DNA of 64,000 nt from contig MGTV01000037.1 of assembly GCA_001799635.1 (NCBI GenBank), positions 1 through 64,000 of the forward strand, written 5' to 3'. Under the pieces are notes generated by a model. The model was given only the letters and a program-made list of their open reading frames with translations, was not told the origin of the DNA and made no database searches. This DNA is from Elusimicrobia bacterium GWA2_62_23 (GTDB lineage Bacteria > Elusimicrobiota > Elusimicrobia > Elusimicrobiales > UBA9959). Position numbers and translations under genes: made by a program. Every line of letters begins with the position of its first letter. Position 1 is the first letter of the stretch. Shown piece by piece: positions 7,471 through 15,764 of this stretch.

Positions 7471-9320
7471 CCGAAAACCAAGACCAAAAGCTGCTCTGGT
7501 TCAACTTCCTCAAGACCTTCACCCGGGCGCTGGTGCAGATCAACCTGTACAAGCCGGACCACCCGCAGGTAAAGCAGGCGCTCGAAGAAGGGCAGGCCCT
7601 GCTGGGCCAGATAGCCGACTCGCTGGGCGGCGGTGACTTCTCCGTTACCATAGACCACGACAAGCTGCTGGTCAACGGCGTACCGCTGGTGGCGGCGGAC
7701 AAACTCCCCAACTCGCTCAAGAACCTCTATTCCAAGTTCCGCATCCAGACCATCACCTTCTCCCCCGGCGCCGGCGGCGACGACCTGCTGGCCCTCTGCC
7801 AGGTGCAGGCTTTCAAGGGCGAGGCCAAGGCCTTCCTGGCCGAGCGCGGCATAGAGAAGATTAAGCTCAACGAGGCCGTTTACGCCAAGGTGGAAGCCGG
7901 CGCCCCCGCGGGCGCGGCCTCCGTAACGGCCCCAGGCCAGGCCGGCGCGGCCGGCGGTCAGGGCCAGGGGCAGGGCCAGGCCGGCGCACCCCAGGAAAAA
8001 GTGGCCGAGAAGATCTCCGGCCAGAATTTCGAGAACGCGCTGGCCACCGTGGTGGGCCGCGTCACCTCCGACCCGGCCGAACAGCGCCGTGTCATAGAGC
8101 TGCTGGAGGCCAAATTCAAGGAAGCCGTGGAAGCGGGCGTCACCAGGGCGCTGGAGGAAGTGCGCCGGGAGAAAAAGAAAGTAGAGAACGACATGGCCCG
8201 CACCGAGTCCGTCATGACCAGCATCGCCGACGGCGTGGTGGTGGTGGACAAGGAAGGCAAGATCCTGATGATGAACCCGCAGGCGGAGGCCATTTCCGGC
8301 AAGGCCCTCTCGCAGTTGTCGGGCAAGAACATAGTGGACCTCTCCCAGATAGAGAACCAGGTGGTCTCCCTGGCCAAGGAGATCAAGAGCGAGAACCGGG
8401 CCGATATTTCCAAGGAGATCGTCCGGACCGGGCCCGCCGGCATGGCGGAGACCGTGAAGAAGGCCACCGCCATCATCCAGAACGAGGACGGCAAGATAGT
8501 CGGCGCCGTGTCCATCCCCACCGACGCGGTCAAGCTCAAACAGGTGGAGCAGCTGCAGCAGGAGTTCATAGCCAACATGACCCACGAGCTGCGCTCGCCG
8601 CTCACGTCCATAAAAGCCGCGCTGGAGATCATGGGCAAGGACGCCGGCGGCGACGACGCCTCCAAGGGCGTGCTCAACACGGCCATCCGCAACACCGAGC
8701 GCCTCAATTCCATCATCACCGACATCCTGGACTTCTCCAAACTCCAGTCCGGCAAGATGGTCTTCCACCAGGAAGGTTCGCCGGCCGCGGAAATAGCCAA
8801 AGAGGCGGCCGAATCCATGCGCGCCTGGGCCACCTCCAAGGGCATCGACCTGGCCGTGAGCGTGGAACCGGGCGTGCAGCACATCTACGCCGACCGGCGC
8901 CGCACCGTACAGGTGCTCATCAACCTCATTTCCAACGCCATCAAGTTCACCCCGCAGGGCGGCACCATAGAGATCTCCGCGGACGCCGGCAAGGAGTCCC
9001 TGGCCGGCTTCACCTTCTTCTCCGTGAAGGACACCGGCTGCGGCATAAAGAAAGAGGACCAGGGCAAGATCTTCGAGAAATTCGTGCAGGTGGCCTCCGG
9101 CGAGAAAGTGGGCGGCACGGGCCTCGGCCTGTCCATTACCAAGGCCATGGTGGTAATGCAGGGCGGGCGCATCACGCTGGAAAGCGAGCCCGGCAAAGGC
9201 TCCACCTTCAGGGTCGGCATGCCGGTCTACAAGGGCCAGGGCGAACAGCAGGTGTTCGAGCAGGTCCCCGAGGTGAAGGCGCCGGAAAAGCCCTGGTGGA
9301 AGAAGCTTTTGGGGATGTGA
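7467..9320 (+). CDS. Soluble sensor histidine kinase with PAS domain
   Basis: 617 residues, no membrane segment. Residues 1-130 form a domain that I know only from uncharacterised signalling proteins (conserved Y-K-P-D-H-P-Q start, then D-K-L-L-V-N-G). A Gly/Ala/Gln-rich linker follows (about 145-175), then a coiled helix, a PAS domain (about 245-350), a HisKA domain with H373 in M-T-H-E-L-R-S-P-L, and an HATPase with N-L-I-S-N-A-I-K-F, D-T-G-C-G-I and G-G-T-G-L-G-L boxes. It should autophosphorylate and pass phosphate to a response regulator, but none is adjacent. Translational coupling to the UDP-sugar dehydrogenase suggests it monitors a cytoplasmic signal tied to envelope sugars (inference). 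Confidence 0.85.
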   Translation: MTENQDQKLLWFNFLKTFTRALVQINLYKPDHPQVKQALEEGQALLGQIADSLGGGDFSVTIDHDKLLVNGVPLVAADKLPNSLKNLYSKFRIQTITFSPGAGGDDLLALCQVQAFKGEAKAFLAERGIEKIKLNEAVYAKVEAGAPAGAASVTAPGQAGAAGGQGQGQGQAGAPQEKVAEKISGQNFENALATVVGRVTSDPAEQRRVIELLEAKFKEAVEAGVTRALEEVRREKKKVENDMARTESVMTSIADGVVVVDKEGKILMMNPQAEAISGKALSQLSGKNIVDLSQIENQVVSLAKEIKSENRADISKEIVRTGPAGMAETVKKATAIIQNEDGKIVGAVSIPTDAVKLKQVEQLQQEFIANMTHELRSPLTSIKAALEIMGKDAGGDDASKGVLNTAIRNTERLNSIITDILDFSKLQSGKMVFHQEGSPAAEIAKEAAESMRAWATSKGIDLAVSVEPGVQHIYADRRRTVQVLINLISNAIKFTPQGGTIEISADAGKESLAGFTFFSVKDTGCGIKKEDQGKIFEKFVQVASGEKVGGTGLGLSITKAMVVMQGGRITLESEPGKGSTFRVGMPVYKGQGEQQVFEQVPEVKAPEKPWWKKLLGM

Positions 9321-9323
9321 GTA

Positions 9324-9353
9324 TTGTTATCCCCGGCCGATAAATAATAAAAT
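9324..9353 (+). promoter_or_regulatory. Promoter of the tRNA-Arg gene
   Basis: TTGTTA (9324-9329), an 18-bp spacer and TAAAAT (9348-9353). The start point would fall near 9360, 13 bp before the mature tRNA 5' end. Confidence 0.5.
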
Positions 9354-9372
9354 ATACCTTCAGCTGTTCCTT

Positions 9373-9447
9373 GCGCTCGTATCTCAACGGATAGAGTCCC
9401 GCCCTGCGAAGGCGGTTATACAGGTTCGATTCCTGTCGAGCGCACCA
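9373..9447 (+). tRNA. tRNA-Arg, anticodon GCG, CCA encoded
   Basis: A 75-nt cloverleaf. The acceptor is GCGCTCG paired with CGAGCGC followed by A-CCA. The anticodon stem is CCGCC/GGCGG with loop CTGCGAA, giving anticodon GCG. The T-arm is ACAGG-TTCGATT-CCTGT. The D-stem has a U10-U25 mismatch where G10 is usual. GCG is uncommon because most bacteria read CGU/CGC/CGA with an inosine-modified ACG anticodon. The next gene starts only 10 bp after the CCA. Confidence 0.93.
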
Positions 9448-9457
9448 AATTTCCCGT

Positions 9458-9649
9458 ATGCCCGAAAACAAAGAGAATAAAAAGGCCGACAATAAGACCG
9501 GTCGCTACGTCTACGACGCCAAGCTGGGCAAGGTCGTGAAGGTCTCCGACGACATACCCGGCCTGAAGAAAGGCGGCTCAAAGCCCGTCGGCTGCCCCAT
9601 GAACCCCGGCGGCCACCAGTGCGGCGGCGGTTGCGGCTGCGGCGGCTGA
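9458..9649 (+). CDS. Small Cys/Gly-rich C-terminal-tail protein, unknown function
   Basis: 63 residues. I do not recognise a family. The first 45 residues are polar and lysine-rich. The end is a compact metal-ligand-like tail with C46, H53, C55, C59 and C61 separated by glycines. Such a tail could bind zinc, copper or an iron-sulfur cluster, which is inference. No Shine-Dalgarno is visible between the tRNA CCA and the ATG, so it may be translated from a processed tRNA-containing transcript. It lies 12 bp upstream of ppnP, so the two are probably one transcript. Confidence 0.6.
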   Translation: MPENKENKKADNKTGRYVYDAKLGKVVKVSDDIPGLKKGGSKPVGCPMNPGGHQCGGGCGCGG

Positions 9650-9661
9650 AAAGGGAAAAGC

Positions 9662-9946
9662 ATGTTCAAGACCAACGAGTATTTCGAAGGCAAAGTTAAA
9701 TCCATATCCTTCAGCACCGGCTGCGAACCTGCCACCGTGGGCGTGATGGCCCCCGGCGACTACGAATTCGGCACCGGCAAGAAGGAGATCATGACCGTGG
9801 TGAGCGGCAAGCTCACGGTGAAACTCCCCGGCGAGACCGCGTGGAAGGATTTCCCGAAAGGCAGCACCTTCATGGTCCCCGCCAGCTCCAAGTTCCAGCT
9901 CAAGGTGGGCGAAGACACCGCCTACCTCTGCCTCTACGTGGACTGA
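9662..9946 (+). CDS. ppnP: Pyrimidine/purine nucleoside phosphorylase (PpnP, formerly DUF1255)
   Basis: 94 residues, exactly the size of the single-cupin PpnP family (E. coli YaiE). The family signature N-E-Y-F-x-G-K-V-K-S-I begins at residue 5, followed by V-G-V-M-x-P-G-x-Y-x-F and the C-terminal Y-L-C-L-Y-V. PpnP phosphorolyses several nucleosides to base plus ribose-1-phosphate in the cytoplasm. It follows the Cys-rich small protein by 12 bp and ends at a strong bidirectional terminator. Confidence 0.92.
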   Translation: MFKTNEYFEGKVKSISFSTGCEPATVGVMAPGDYEFGTGKKEIMTVVSGKLTVKLPGETAWKDFPKGSTFMVPASSKFQLKVGEDTAYLCLYVD

Positions 9947-9961
9947 CGCGGAAGAAGGCGC

Positions 9962-9992
9962 AAAAAAACCCGGGAGAGTTCCCGGGTTTTTT
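9962..9992. terminator. Bidirectional terminator between ppnP and the lipoprotein gene
   Basis: Stem CCCGGGA / TCCCGGG with a 4-nt loop, flanked by A7 on the left and T6 on the right, so it works in both directions for two convergent transcripts. Confidence 0.85.
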
Positions 9993-9999
9993 ATTGGCG

Positions 10000-10851
10000 T
10001 TATTTGCCGGCCTTAGCCTCCGCCAGGCGCAGTATGAGCCGCTGCTCCGGAGGCAGCCCGGCCCCGGAACCGTACCTTGAGAGAAAATCCTCCAGCGGCT
10101 TCGGGTCTTCGGTGACCCCGTAGAGCGCAGGGAAGATCTGCGCCAGGGCGTCGGGATACAGCGTTTCGGGCCTGTGCCCGCTCTTCACCCCCCCGGCCAG
10201 CCCCCAGTAGTAGAAACCGCCGGCCCGGTCGTAAAGGACCTCGGTTATGCCCTTTTTTATGGCCTGGGCCACGGTATCGTAATAAGGCTGCCGCCCGTAG
10301 CCCAGCGCCTCGGCCAGCCGCTGATAGGCGAGCAGGCCGGCGTAGCATTCGCAGTTGTCCATCAGGTATTTGCTGTCCGAGCCCGGCAGGGCCCGCACCA
10401 GGCCGTCCTTGTCCTGCAGGTAGGAAATTATGAACGCCACGTCCTTTATCTTCCCCCAGTTCCTGCGCACCAGGCGCGCGTCGCCGGAGACCGAATAATA
10501 CTTCTCCAGCAGTATCAGGAAGGTGGCGGCGTAGCTGTCCACGGAATCGTAACCCTTGCCGGCGGTCTCGCGCCCGTCGGGCCCTATATAGTAGTCGTAC
10601 ATGCTGCCGGTCACGCCGTGCTTGTCCGGATAATTGAGGTGGTCGATGTACCACTGGATATAGGCGCCGGTCTCCTCCACGTGGCTGCGCTTCTGCAGCA
10701 GCCCGAGGCCGATAACGTTGTTGAGGTACGGGTTCACGGCATGGGCGGCGGCGGCCGGCTCATAATGCCGCCACAGCGCCAGGGCGGGATTATACTCCCG
10801 GCCCGCGCACCCGGCCAGGAGCAGCAGCGTCAGCGGCAGTAATTTTTTCAT
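10000..10851 (-). CDS. Lipoprotein with predicted alpha/alpha-toroid (glycoside-hydrolase-like) fold
   Basis: 283 residues. The N-terminus M-K-K-L-L-P-L-T-L-L-L-L-A-G-C is a clear lipoprotein signal with Cys15. The rest is helical with repeated aromatic and Y-x-x-x-F-L-I-L-L-E-K-Y-Y segments, plus D-S-V-D-S-Y-A-A and D-N-C-E-C-Y-A-G-L motifs that resemble six-hairpin glycosidases; a glycan-related role is inferred from this look alone. Catalytic residues cannot be assigned. It starts 9 bp after moaD, so it is probably the third gene of the aor-moaD transcript, although its role there is unknown. Confidence 0.65.
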   Translation of the reverse strand: MKKLLPLTLLLLAGCAGREYNPALALWRHYEPAAAAHAVNPYLNNVIGLGLLQKRSHVEETGAYIQWYIDHLNYPDKHGVTGSMYDYYIGPDGRETAGKGYDSVDSYAATFLILLEKYYSVSGDARLVRRNWGKIKDVAFIISYLQDKDGLVRALPGSDSKYLMDNCECYAGLLAYQRLAEALGYGRQPYYDTVAQAIKKGITEVLYDRAGGFYYWGLAGGVKSGHRPETLYPDALAQIFPALYGVTEDPKPLEDFLSRYGSGAGLPPEQRLILRLAEAKAGK

Positions 10852-10860
10852 AAGAGCGGG

Positions 10861-11088
10861 CTAGCCGCCGGAGTAGATGTGGGAGATGACCACGCGGTCG
10901 CCGTCGGCCAGTTGGTCGCCGGCCACCACGGCCCGCCCGTTGCGCGTTATGATGGTGGGGCGCTTCTTATCGATCTTCACCAGTACGGAAAGCTCCCCGG
11001 CCGTCACCGGGCCGGGGAGTTCCAGCGTCCGCTCGCTGAACCCGCCCTCGTAGATGAGCGGGCCTATCAGCTTCACCGTTACTTTCAT
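10861..11088 (-). CDS. moaD: MoaD/ThiS-like sulfur carrier protein
   Basis: 75 residues with a beta-grasp pattern and the C-terminal S-G-G tail that is adenylated and thiocarboxylated in MoaD. MoaD supplies the sulfur for the dithiolene of molybdopterin. The ATG overlaps the aor stop by one base (TGATG), showing tight coupling with the tungsto-enzyme. Small MoaD genes next to AOR genes are a known arrangement. No moaE partner is visible in the window; it may lie elsewhere. Confidence 0.82.
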   Translation of the reverse strand: MKVTVKLIGPLIYEGGFSERTLELPGPVTAGELSVLVKIDKKRPTIITRNGRAVVAGDQLADGDRVVISHIYSGG

Positions 11089-12926
11089 CAGTTGAGCGCG
11101 GCCACCTTGGCGGCCGCGGCCGCCTCCGCCTCGAGCCCCAGTTTCTTCAGGGTCTCCAGGGTGGGAATACCGCGAGAGTCGTAGCCGCGAGCATCGTAGT
11201 AATGCTGCAGCAGCGAGTCGTACTTGTCGTACTCCAGCACCACGCCTTTCTGCGGGCCCTCGGTGTCGGCGTTGGCCTTGTCGAACCAGACCGCCGGCGG
11301 GTAGTCGTCTTTGCGCGTCGCGTTCGGAAACTCGCGCAGGTAATGCAGCTTGATCATGGAATAGGCGCGGTCGGCCGCCACCCAGAAATTCTCCAGCGTC
11401 CAGTCCAGCCCGGTGACCGCGTTGAAGAACTTGGGATAGTTCTCCAGCTCGTAGCCCACCTCCACCCAGGGGAAGCGGCAGGCCACCAGCATCTCGAACA
11501 ACCCGCCGCGGATGCGCTGCAGCTCTATCACCTTGGCCGCCTTCTCGGGGCCGTAGCTCTCGCGCTTGCTGTGCTTGAGCTCGAAGGTGATGATCCACGC
11601 CTCGCGGTGGTGGCCGCCTATGGCCGCCACGCCGAAGGCCAGCGCCTGGCCGGGGATGGACTTGCAGTTGTAGGCGGCCATCTCCAGGCCCTTTACCTGC
11701 ATGGCGTAGTCGGCGGAATTCTTGCCGTAAACCTTGGCGGCCTTCAGGGCGCCGTCAGCCAGCAGGTTGCCGGTTTCGCCCTTACGGGTGGCTATGTCCC
11801 AGAGCAGCGTCTTGCCTTTTTCGGCGTCGCCGAACTTAAAGTCGCCCTTCGCCGCGCCGTGCTCTATGGCGTCGCCGTAGAAGCCCAGCACCGCACCGGC
11901 CGAGATGGTGTCCAGGCCGTAATCGTCACACAGATAGTTCAGGGAGCCCACCTGCTTGAGGTCGAACACGTTGATATTCGGGCCCAGCATACCGATGTTT
12001 TCGTAGTCCAGCTCGCTCTCGCGGCCTTCCTTGTCGTGGATGGTGATGCCGCAGTGCATGGTGCAGGAGGGGCAGCCGTAGGTGGCTATGCGGGCCGCGT
12101 CCAGGCGCTCGCCGTCTATCTTGTGCGCCTCGGGGTGCGAGGTCTTGCGCATGTTCTGCACCGGCAGGCCGTTCACCTCGTTGCACCAGGCCAGCACGGC
12201 ATTGGTACTCTGCTTGCTCCAGCCGCTTTTCTGGTCCAGTTCGCGGGCCTTCTTCAGGCCGTCTATGCCCAGCTTGCGCATCAGCTCCGGGTCCGCCTGC
12301 GGGATCTGCTTGGTGCCCTTTACCACTATGGCCTTGAGCAGTTTGGAACCCATCACCGCGCCTATGCCGGGGCGCCCGCCGGCGCGGCCTTCCAGGCTGC
12401 GGATCACGGCGAACAGCACCTTGTTCTCGCCGGCCTGGCCGATGTTCAGCACGCCGGCGTTCTTGCCGTGCTTCTTATAGATCCATTCGTTGGAGAAGTA
12501 GGTGCCCTTACCCCACATCTCGTCCGCGGGCAGGAACTCCACCTTATCGTCCTCGATATTGAGATAGGTCGGCTTATCTGCCTTGCCTTCGATTATCATG
12601 GCGTCGTAGCCGGCCTTGCGCAGCTGACTGGAGACATTGGAGCCCAGGTTGCCGTCGCCGTAGAACCCGGTGAGCGGGGATTTGGCGGCCACAACAACCT
12701 TGCCAGTGTTGGGGGCGGGAATGCCGGCTATTGGGCCCAGGGCCACCACCAGTTTGTTCTCCGGGCCCAGCGGATCTATGCCGGGCTTCAGCTCGTCGAA
12801 AAGTATCTTGGCGGCGAAACCGCGCCCGCCTACCCACTTCTTGGCGAATTCTTCGGTAAAGGATTCTTTCTTCCAAGTCTTGTCGGTAAGGTTCACCCTC
12901 AGGATATTGCCGGTCCAGCCTTTCAT
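11088..12926 (-). CDS. aor: Aldehyde:ferredoxin oxidoreductase (tungsten enzyme)
   Basis: 612 residues, full AOR length. It oxidises aldehydes to acids with ferredoxin as electron acceptor, using a tungsto-bispterin cofactor and one [4Fe-4S] cluster. The cluster ligands are visible as C285-P-S-C288-T-M-H-C292 and C483 in L-V-A-C-R-F. The N-terminus M-K-G-W-T-G-N-I-L-R-V-N-L is typical, as are G-G-R-G-F and D-D-Y-G-L-D-T-I-S near the pterin site. GGAGG precedes the ATG. The surrounding mo- and tup-genes supply the cofactor. Substrate cannot be told from sequence. Confidence 0.95.
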   Translation of the reverse strand: MKGWTGNILRVNLTDKTWKKESFTEEFAKKWVGGRGFAAKILFDELKPGIDPLGPENKLVVALGPIAGIPAPNTGKVVVAAKSPLTGFYGDGNLGSNVSSQLRKAGYDAMIIEGKADKPTYLNIEDDKVEFLPADEMWGKGTYFSNEWIYKKHGKNAGVLNIGQAGENKVLFAVIRSLEGRAGGRPGIGAVMGSKLLKAIVVKGTKQIPQADPELMRKLGIDGLKKARELDQKSGWSKQSTNAVLAWCNEVNGLPVQNMRKTSHPEAHKIDGERLDAARIATYGCPSCTMHCGITIHDKEGRESELDYENIGMLGPNINVFDLKQVGSLNYLCDDYGLDTISAGAVLGFYGDAIEHGAAKGDFKFGDAEKGKTLLWDIATRKGETGNLLADGALKAAKVYGKNSADYAMQVKGLEMAAYNCKSIPGQALAFGVAAIGGHHREAWIITFELKHSKRESYGPEKAAKVIELQRIRGGLFEMLVACRFPWVEVGYELENYPKFFNAVTGLDWTLENFWVAADRAYSMIKLHYLREFPNATRKDDYPPAVWFDKANADTEGPQKGVVLEYDKYDSLLQHYYDARGYDSRGIPTLETLKKLGLEAEAAAAAKVAALN

Positions 12927-12962
12927 GTTCCCTCCGTTGAATAGGACTGCAAAAGATAATTA

Positions 12963-12968
12963 ATTTTA
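12963..12968 (-). promoter_or_regulatory. Probable -10 box of aor
   Basis: TAAAAT on the minus strand 36 bp upstream of the aor ATG, in an AT-rich stretch. No convincing -35 hexamer is seen. It would place the start point near 12956 and leave the dyads at 12996-13040 upstream of the promoter. Confidence 0.35.
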
Positions 12969-12995
12969 CCTTTTTAAAAAGCCGGCGCGCGGTAC

Positions 12996-13040
12996 TTAGG
13001 GCCCAGCCGGGGCTGGGTCCTAATTCCCCTGGAAATTAGG
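12996..13040. repeat. Overlapping inverted repeats in the aor divergent intergenic region
   Basis: A 13-bp imperfect dyad, TTAGGGCCCAGCC (12996-13008) against GGCTGGGTCCTAA (13011-13023), with one G-T pair. Its right arm overlaps a second perfect 7-bp dyad, CCTAATT (13019-13025) against AATTAGG (13034-13040). CCTAA can therefore pair with TTAGG on either side. The element lies between the divergent aor and secreted-protein genes, upstream of both predicted promoters, so it may be an operator; a read-through RNA switch is the alternative. Confidence 0.5.
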
Positions 13041-13132
13041 CACAAAGCCTTATGCGGGGCCGGGCGGGTAATTTGTAACCTAGCCTTTGTAAGTTTTAAA
13101 GGGCCGTACCGGGCCATATCAAGGAGACAATA

Positions 13133-13594
13133 ATGAAAATACTGATGACCGCCATCCTGCTTTCCGGCGGCTTTTCCACGCTGGCGGCCGGTTCTTTCGC
13201 CGACCTGAGCTCGCAGGCCCCGGCCAGCGAAATAAAGCTCTCCGCCCCGGTGCCGGCGCCCGCGCAGGACAAAGCCGCGCAGAGCTGGGCCGAAGCCGCC
13301 AAGACCGCTTTCGAGCGCGAGATAGAGGCCGGCGGCCTGACCAATTTCGCCGACCTTAAAGAACTCCCCCCCGGCGCCCGCGCCCGGCTGGAGACCGAAC
13401 TTGCCACCCTCCCCGAGGGGCCCGGCAACACTTCCGAAGCCTTCAAACTGAACGTGAACGGCCGCACAGCCTTCGTGGTGCAGAGCTACGTCTACGACGA
13501 CACCATGCGCGCCTGGCTCTTCAACGCGGCCGGCGTACTGGTGGCCCGCGGCGAAGGCAGCGTGGATAAGCCCTTCGCCTGGCTGCCGCTTTAA
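13133..13594 (+). CDS. Secreted protein of unknown function
   Basis: 153 residues. A signal peptide (M-K-I-L-M-T-A-I-L-L with cleavage near A-A-G) is followed by an Ala/Pro-rich stretch and a C-terminal globular part of about 100 residues with F-K-L-N-V-N-G-R-T-A-F-V-V and W-L-F-N-A-A-G elements, suggesting a small beta-rich domain. I do not recognise the family. AAGGAG precedes the ATG by 6 bp. It is divergent from aor and ends at a GC hairpin terminator, so it is a single-gene unit. Confidence 0.7.
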   Translation: MKILMTAILLSGGFSTLAAGSFADLSSQAPASEIKLSAPVPAPAQDKAAQSWAEAAKTAFEREIEAGGLTNFADLKELPPGARARLETELATLPEGPGNTSEAFKLNVNGRTAFVVQSYVYDDTMRAWLFNAAGVLVARGEGSVDKPFAWLPL

Positions 13595-13608
13595 ATGCGA
13601 GCTTTCGT

Positions 13609-13634
13609 GGCCCCGCAAACGCGGGGCCCCTTTT
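13609..13634 (+). terminator. Terminator after the 153-residue secreted protein
   Basis: Stem GGCCCCGC / GCGGGGCC (13609-13616, 13621-13628) followed by CCTTTTCCC. It separates this gene from the repeat-protein gene starting at 13658. Confidence 0.7.
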
Positions 13635-13657
13635 CCCACCCGCACTTTAAGGACTAT

Positions 13658-14920
13658 ATGACGAACTACCTGCGCCGGATCCTCTGCGTTCTTCTCCTGG
13701 CTGCGCAAGCCGCCCCAACCGGCGCGGCTATTGACCAACTGCAAGCAACCGCCCACGCCCTCGAGCAAAACAGGGCCCCTGCCCCCGGCGCCCCGGCTGA
13801 GGTAAAGTACTACCGCATAGACCGGGACTCCGACAACACCACCTATGATTACTCGGAAGAGGCCAAACTCGCCGCGGACGCGAAAGTTGTTGAAGCGCAG
13901 TTGAAGGCCGCCGGCTACACGATAGTTTCCAGCAAAGCCCTTAAAAAAGCCTTCGGATCGGGCTACTTCGATTACACCCTCGAACAGTTCATAGAATACT
14001 CCCCTCCCGCGGGCAGAGCCGCCTCTGACATCCAGTACTACTCTTTAGACCGCAAGGCGGACAACTCCCCTTACAGCTGGAGCGAGGACGACAAACTTAA
14101 GAATGACAGCGCAGCCATACAGGCGCAATTGAAGTCCGCGGGATATATAATCATCACCAGCAGGTTAATCCGCCTGTATTTCGGCCAAGGCTATTACGAT
14201 TACACCCTCAAGCACTACATCGAGTACCTGCCGCCAGCGGGCTTTCGCGCGGAGACGGTAAAGTACTATACCGCCGAGCGCAGCTACGAGAACACGCCGT
14301 ACAGTTGGAGCGATGACTACAAACTAAAAGCCGACGCCGCCCAGGTTGAGGCGGGGCTGAAGAACGCCGGTTACGTGATAATCCGGAGCAAGTTTTTAAA
14401 TATCAGCTACGGCCCGGGCTATTATGATTACAACCTGCGGTACTACGTGGAGTACCTGCCTCCGGTAGGCTTCACCGCGCAGGAGATAAAATATTACCGC
14501 CTGGACCGCGACTCCCAGAACACGCCCTACTCCTGGTCGGAGGAATCCGGAATTAAAACCGACGGAAAGTCCATGGAAGACCGGCTGAAGGCCGCCGGGA
14601 ATATAATCCTGAAGACCATGGCCTGGAAGGACGCTTTCGGACAGGGCTACTATGACTACAACTATGTATATTTCATTCAATACACCACGCCCCTGAACGG
14701 CTCCACAGCGGAGATATTGGACTACAGCCTGTGGACCGGCAGGGACGGCAATCCATACCTGGGCTGGTACGGCAAAAACCAGGCGGAAGCGGACGGCAAA
14801 GCCCTGGAGGCGAATTTCCGGGCCGCCGGGTACGTGGTCCTGGAGGCCAAAGTGATACAGGCCTACGGAGAGGACAGGTGGGGGTACTACATACGCTACG
14901 TGCGCCCGGTACAAAGGTAA
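13658..14920 (+). CDS. Secreted protein made of five tandem ~75-residue repeats
   Basis: 420 residues from the ATG at 13658 (AAGGA upstream); an in-frame ATG at 13595 lies before the terminator hairpin and is unlikely. After a signal peptide ending near residue 24 the protein is almost entirely five copies of one unit. Each has a K-Y-Y-x-x-D-R-x-x-x-N-T-P-Y-S-W-S-E opening, an A-x-L-K-A-A-G-Y-x-I-I helix-strand, and a G-Q-G-Y-Y-D-Y-x-L-x-x-Y-I-E-Y-x-P-P closing block. The fifth copy is the most diverged. I recognise no known domain. The pattern suggests a beads-on-a-string surface or periplasmic protein. Confidence 0.72.
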   Translation: MTNYLRRILCVLLLAAQAAPTGAAIDQLQATAHALEQNRAPAPGAPAEVKYYRIDRDSDNTTYDYSEEAKLAADAKVVEAQLKAAGYTIVSSKALKKAFGSGYFDYTLEQFIEYSPPAGRAASDIQYYSLDRKADNSPYSWSEDDKLKNDSAAIQAQLKSAGYIIITSRLIRLYFGQGYYDYTLKHYIEYLPPAGFRAETVKYYTAERSYENTPYSWSDDYKLKADAAQVEAGLKNAGYVIIRSKFLNISYGPGYYDYNLRYYVEYLPPVGFTAQEIKYYRLDRDSQNTPYSWSEESGIKTDGKSMEDRLKAAGNIILKTMAWKDAFGQGYYDYNYVYFIQYTTPLNGSTAEILDYSLWTGRDGNPYLGWYGKNQAEADGKALEANFRAAGYVVLEAKVIQAYGEDRWGYYIRYVRPVQR

Positions 14921-14922
14921 CC

Positions 14923-15750
14923 ATGAACGACAAAAAAATCATGTTTTCTGTTTCCATACTGCTGGCGGCTGCGGCCACGGCCAAAGCCGGTCCCCTAAAC
15001 CTGGATTTTGACGGAACTTCCGGCGCGGCTCAGAGTTTCAGCAATGAAACCCTGGCGGCCGGACTGGCCGCCGAGGCCGGCGACGCCGGCCTCGTCGAGT
15101 TCAATCGCGGGGAAATACCTCCGGCCAACGGGCCGTACTGCGTGGATTCCCCCTACGGCTGCCCGGGCACCGGGGGCGGCCAGGGCGGCGAACAGCCCGT
15201 GACCCCGCCGCCTTACTACTCCGGCCTGCAGGGCATTTTCCCCGCAGCCGTTTACGTGAACACCGGACTTCATGACAGCGCCCCCACGCTCATGACCGGC
15301 GAGCAGGCGGCAATAAAACTGAGCGCCACCGTAGTGAAGAGCATCTTCGTCAACGAGATGACGGAAACCCTGAAGTTCAAGTTCCCCTACCAGATGTCGC
15401 GCGTGGAGGCCATAAAGGCCATGGCCGAGCTGGAAATGGAGCTCATCAAACGAGTAAAGACCCAGCTCTCCAAGGACCTGCAGAAAATAATGCCCATGCC
15501 CTGGGAAAGCCAGGAGCAGCAGCAGCTCAAACTGGCCATGATCCGCAACGATGAAGCGGCCATAGACCTCTGGTGGCGCGCGGCCCGCGGCGAGACGGCG
15601 GACGGCCGCAACTGGACAGAACTCCCAGGCATGACCTTTACGTTCAAGGGCGGGCAGTCCTATAAACAACTCGGCCGCAGCCTGCAGTGCCGCAATTGCT
15701 TCCGCGCCAGGATTCCCGGCAGCCTCTTCGAAGAGCTGCTTAAGAACTGA
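14923..15750 (+). CDS. Secreted protein of unknown function
   Basis: 275 residues from the ATG at 14923, two bases after the repeat-protein stop, so the two are co-transcribed. A signal peptide (I-M-F-S-V-S-I-L-L-A-A-A-A-T-A-K-A) precedes a low-complexity part with C-V-D-S-P-Y-G-C and Gly/Pro stretches. From about residue 115 it becomes helical and charged, with M-T-E-T-L-K-F-K-F-P-Y and a later C-R-N-C pair near the end. No family recognised. A bidirectional terminator follows. Confidence 0.68.
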   Translation: MNDKKIMFSVSILLAAAATAKAGPLNLDFDGTSGAAQSFSNETLAAGLAAEAGDAGLVEFNRGEIPPANGPYCVDSPYGCPGTGGGQGGEQPVTPPPYYSGLQGIFPAAVYVNTGLHDSAPTLMTGEQAAIKLSATVVKSIFVNEMTETLKFKFPYQMSRVEAIKAMAELEMELIKRVKTQLSKDLQKIMPMPWESQEQQQLKLAMIRNDEAAIDLWWRAARGETADGRNWTELPGMTFTFKGGQSYKQLGRSLQCRNCFRARIPGSLFEELLKN

Positions 15751-15764
15751 ACTCACGGATAAAT

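Noticed and set aside
13595-13657. Upstream ATG extension of the five-repeat protein
   Set aside because: The extension crosses a terminator hairpin and would hide the signal peptide; ATG 13658 has a ribosome-binding site.
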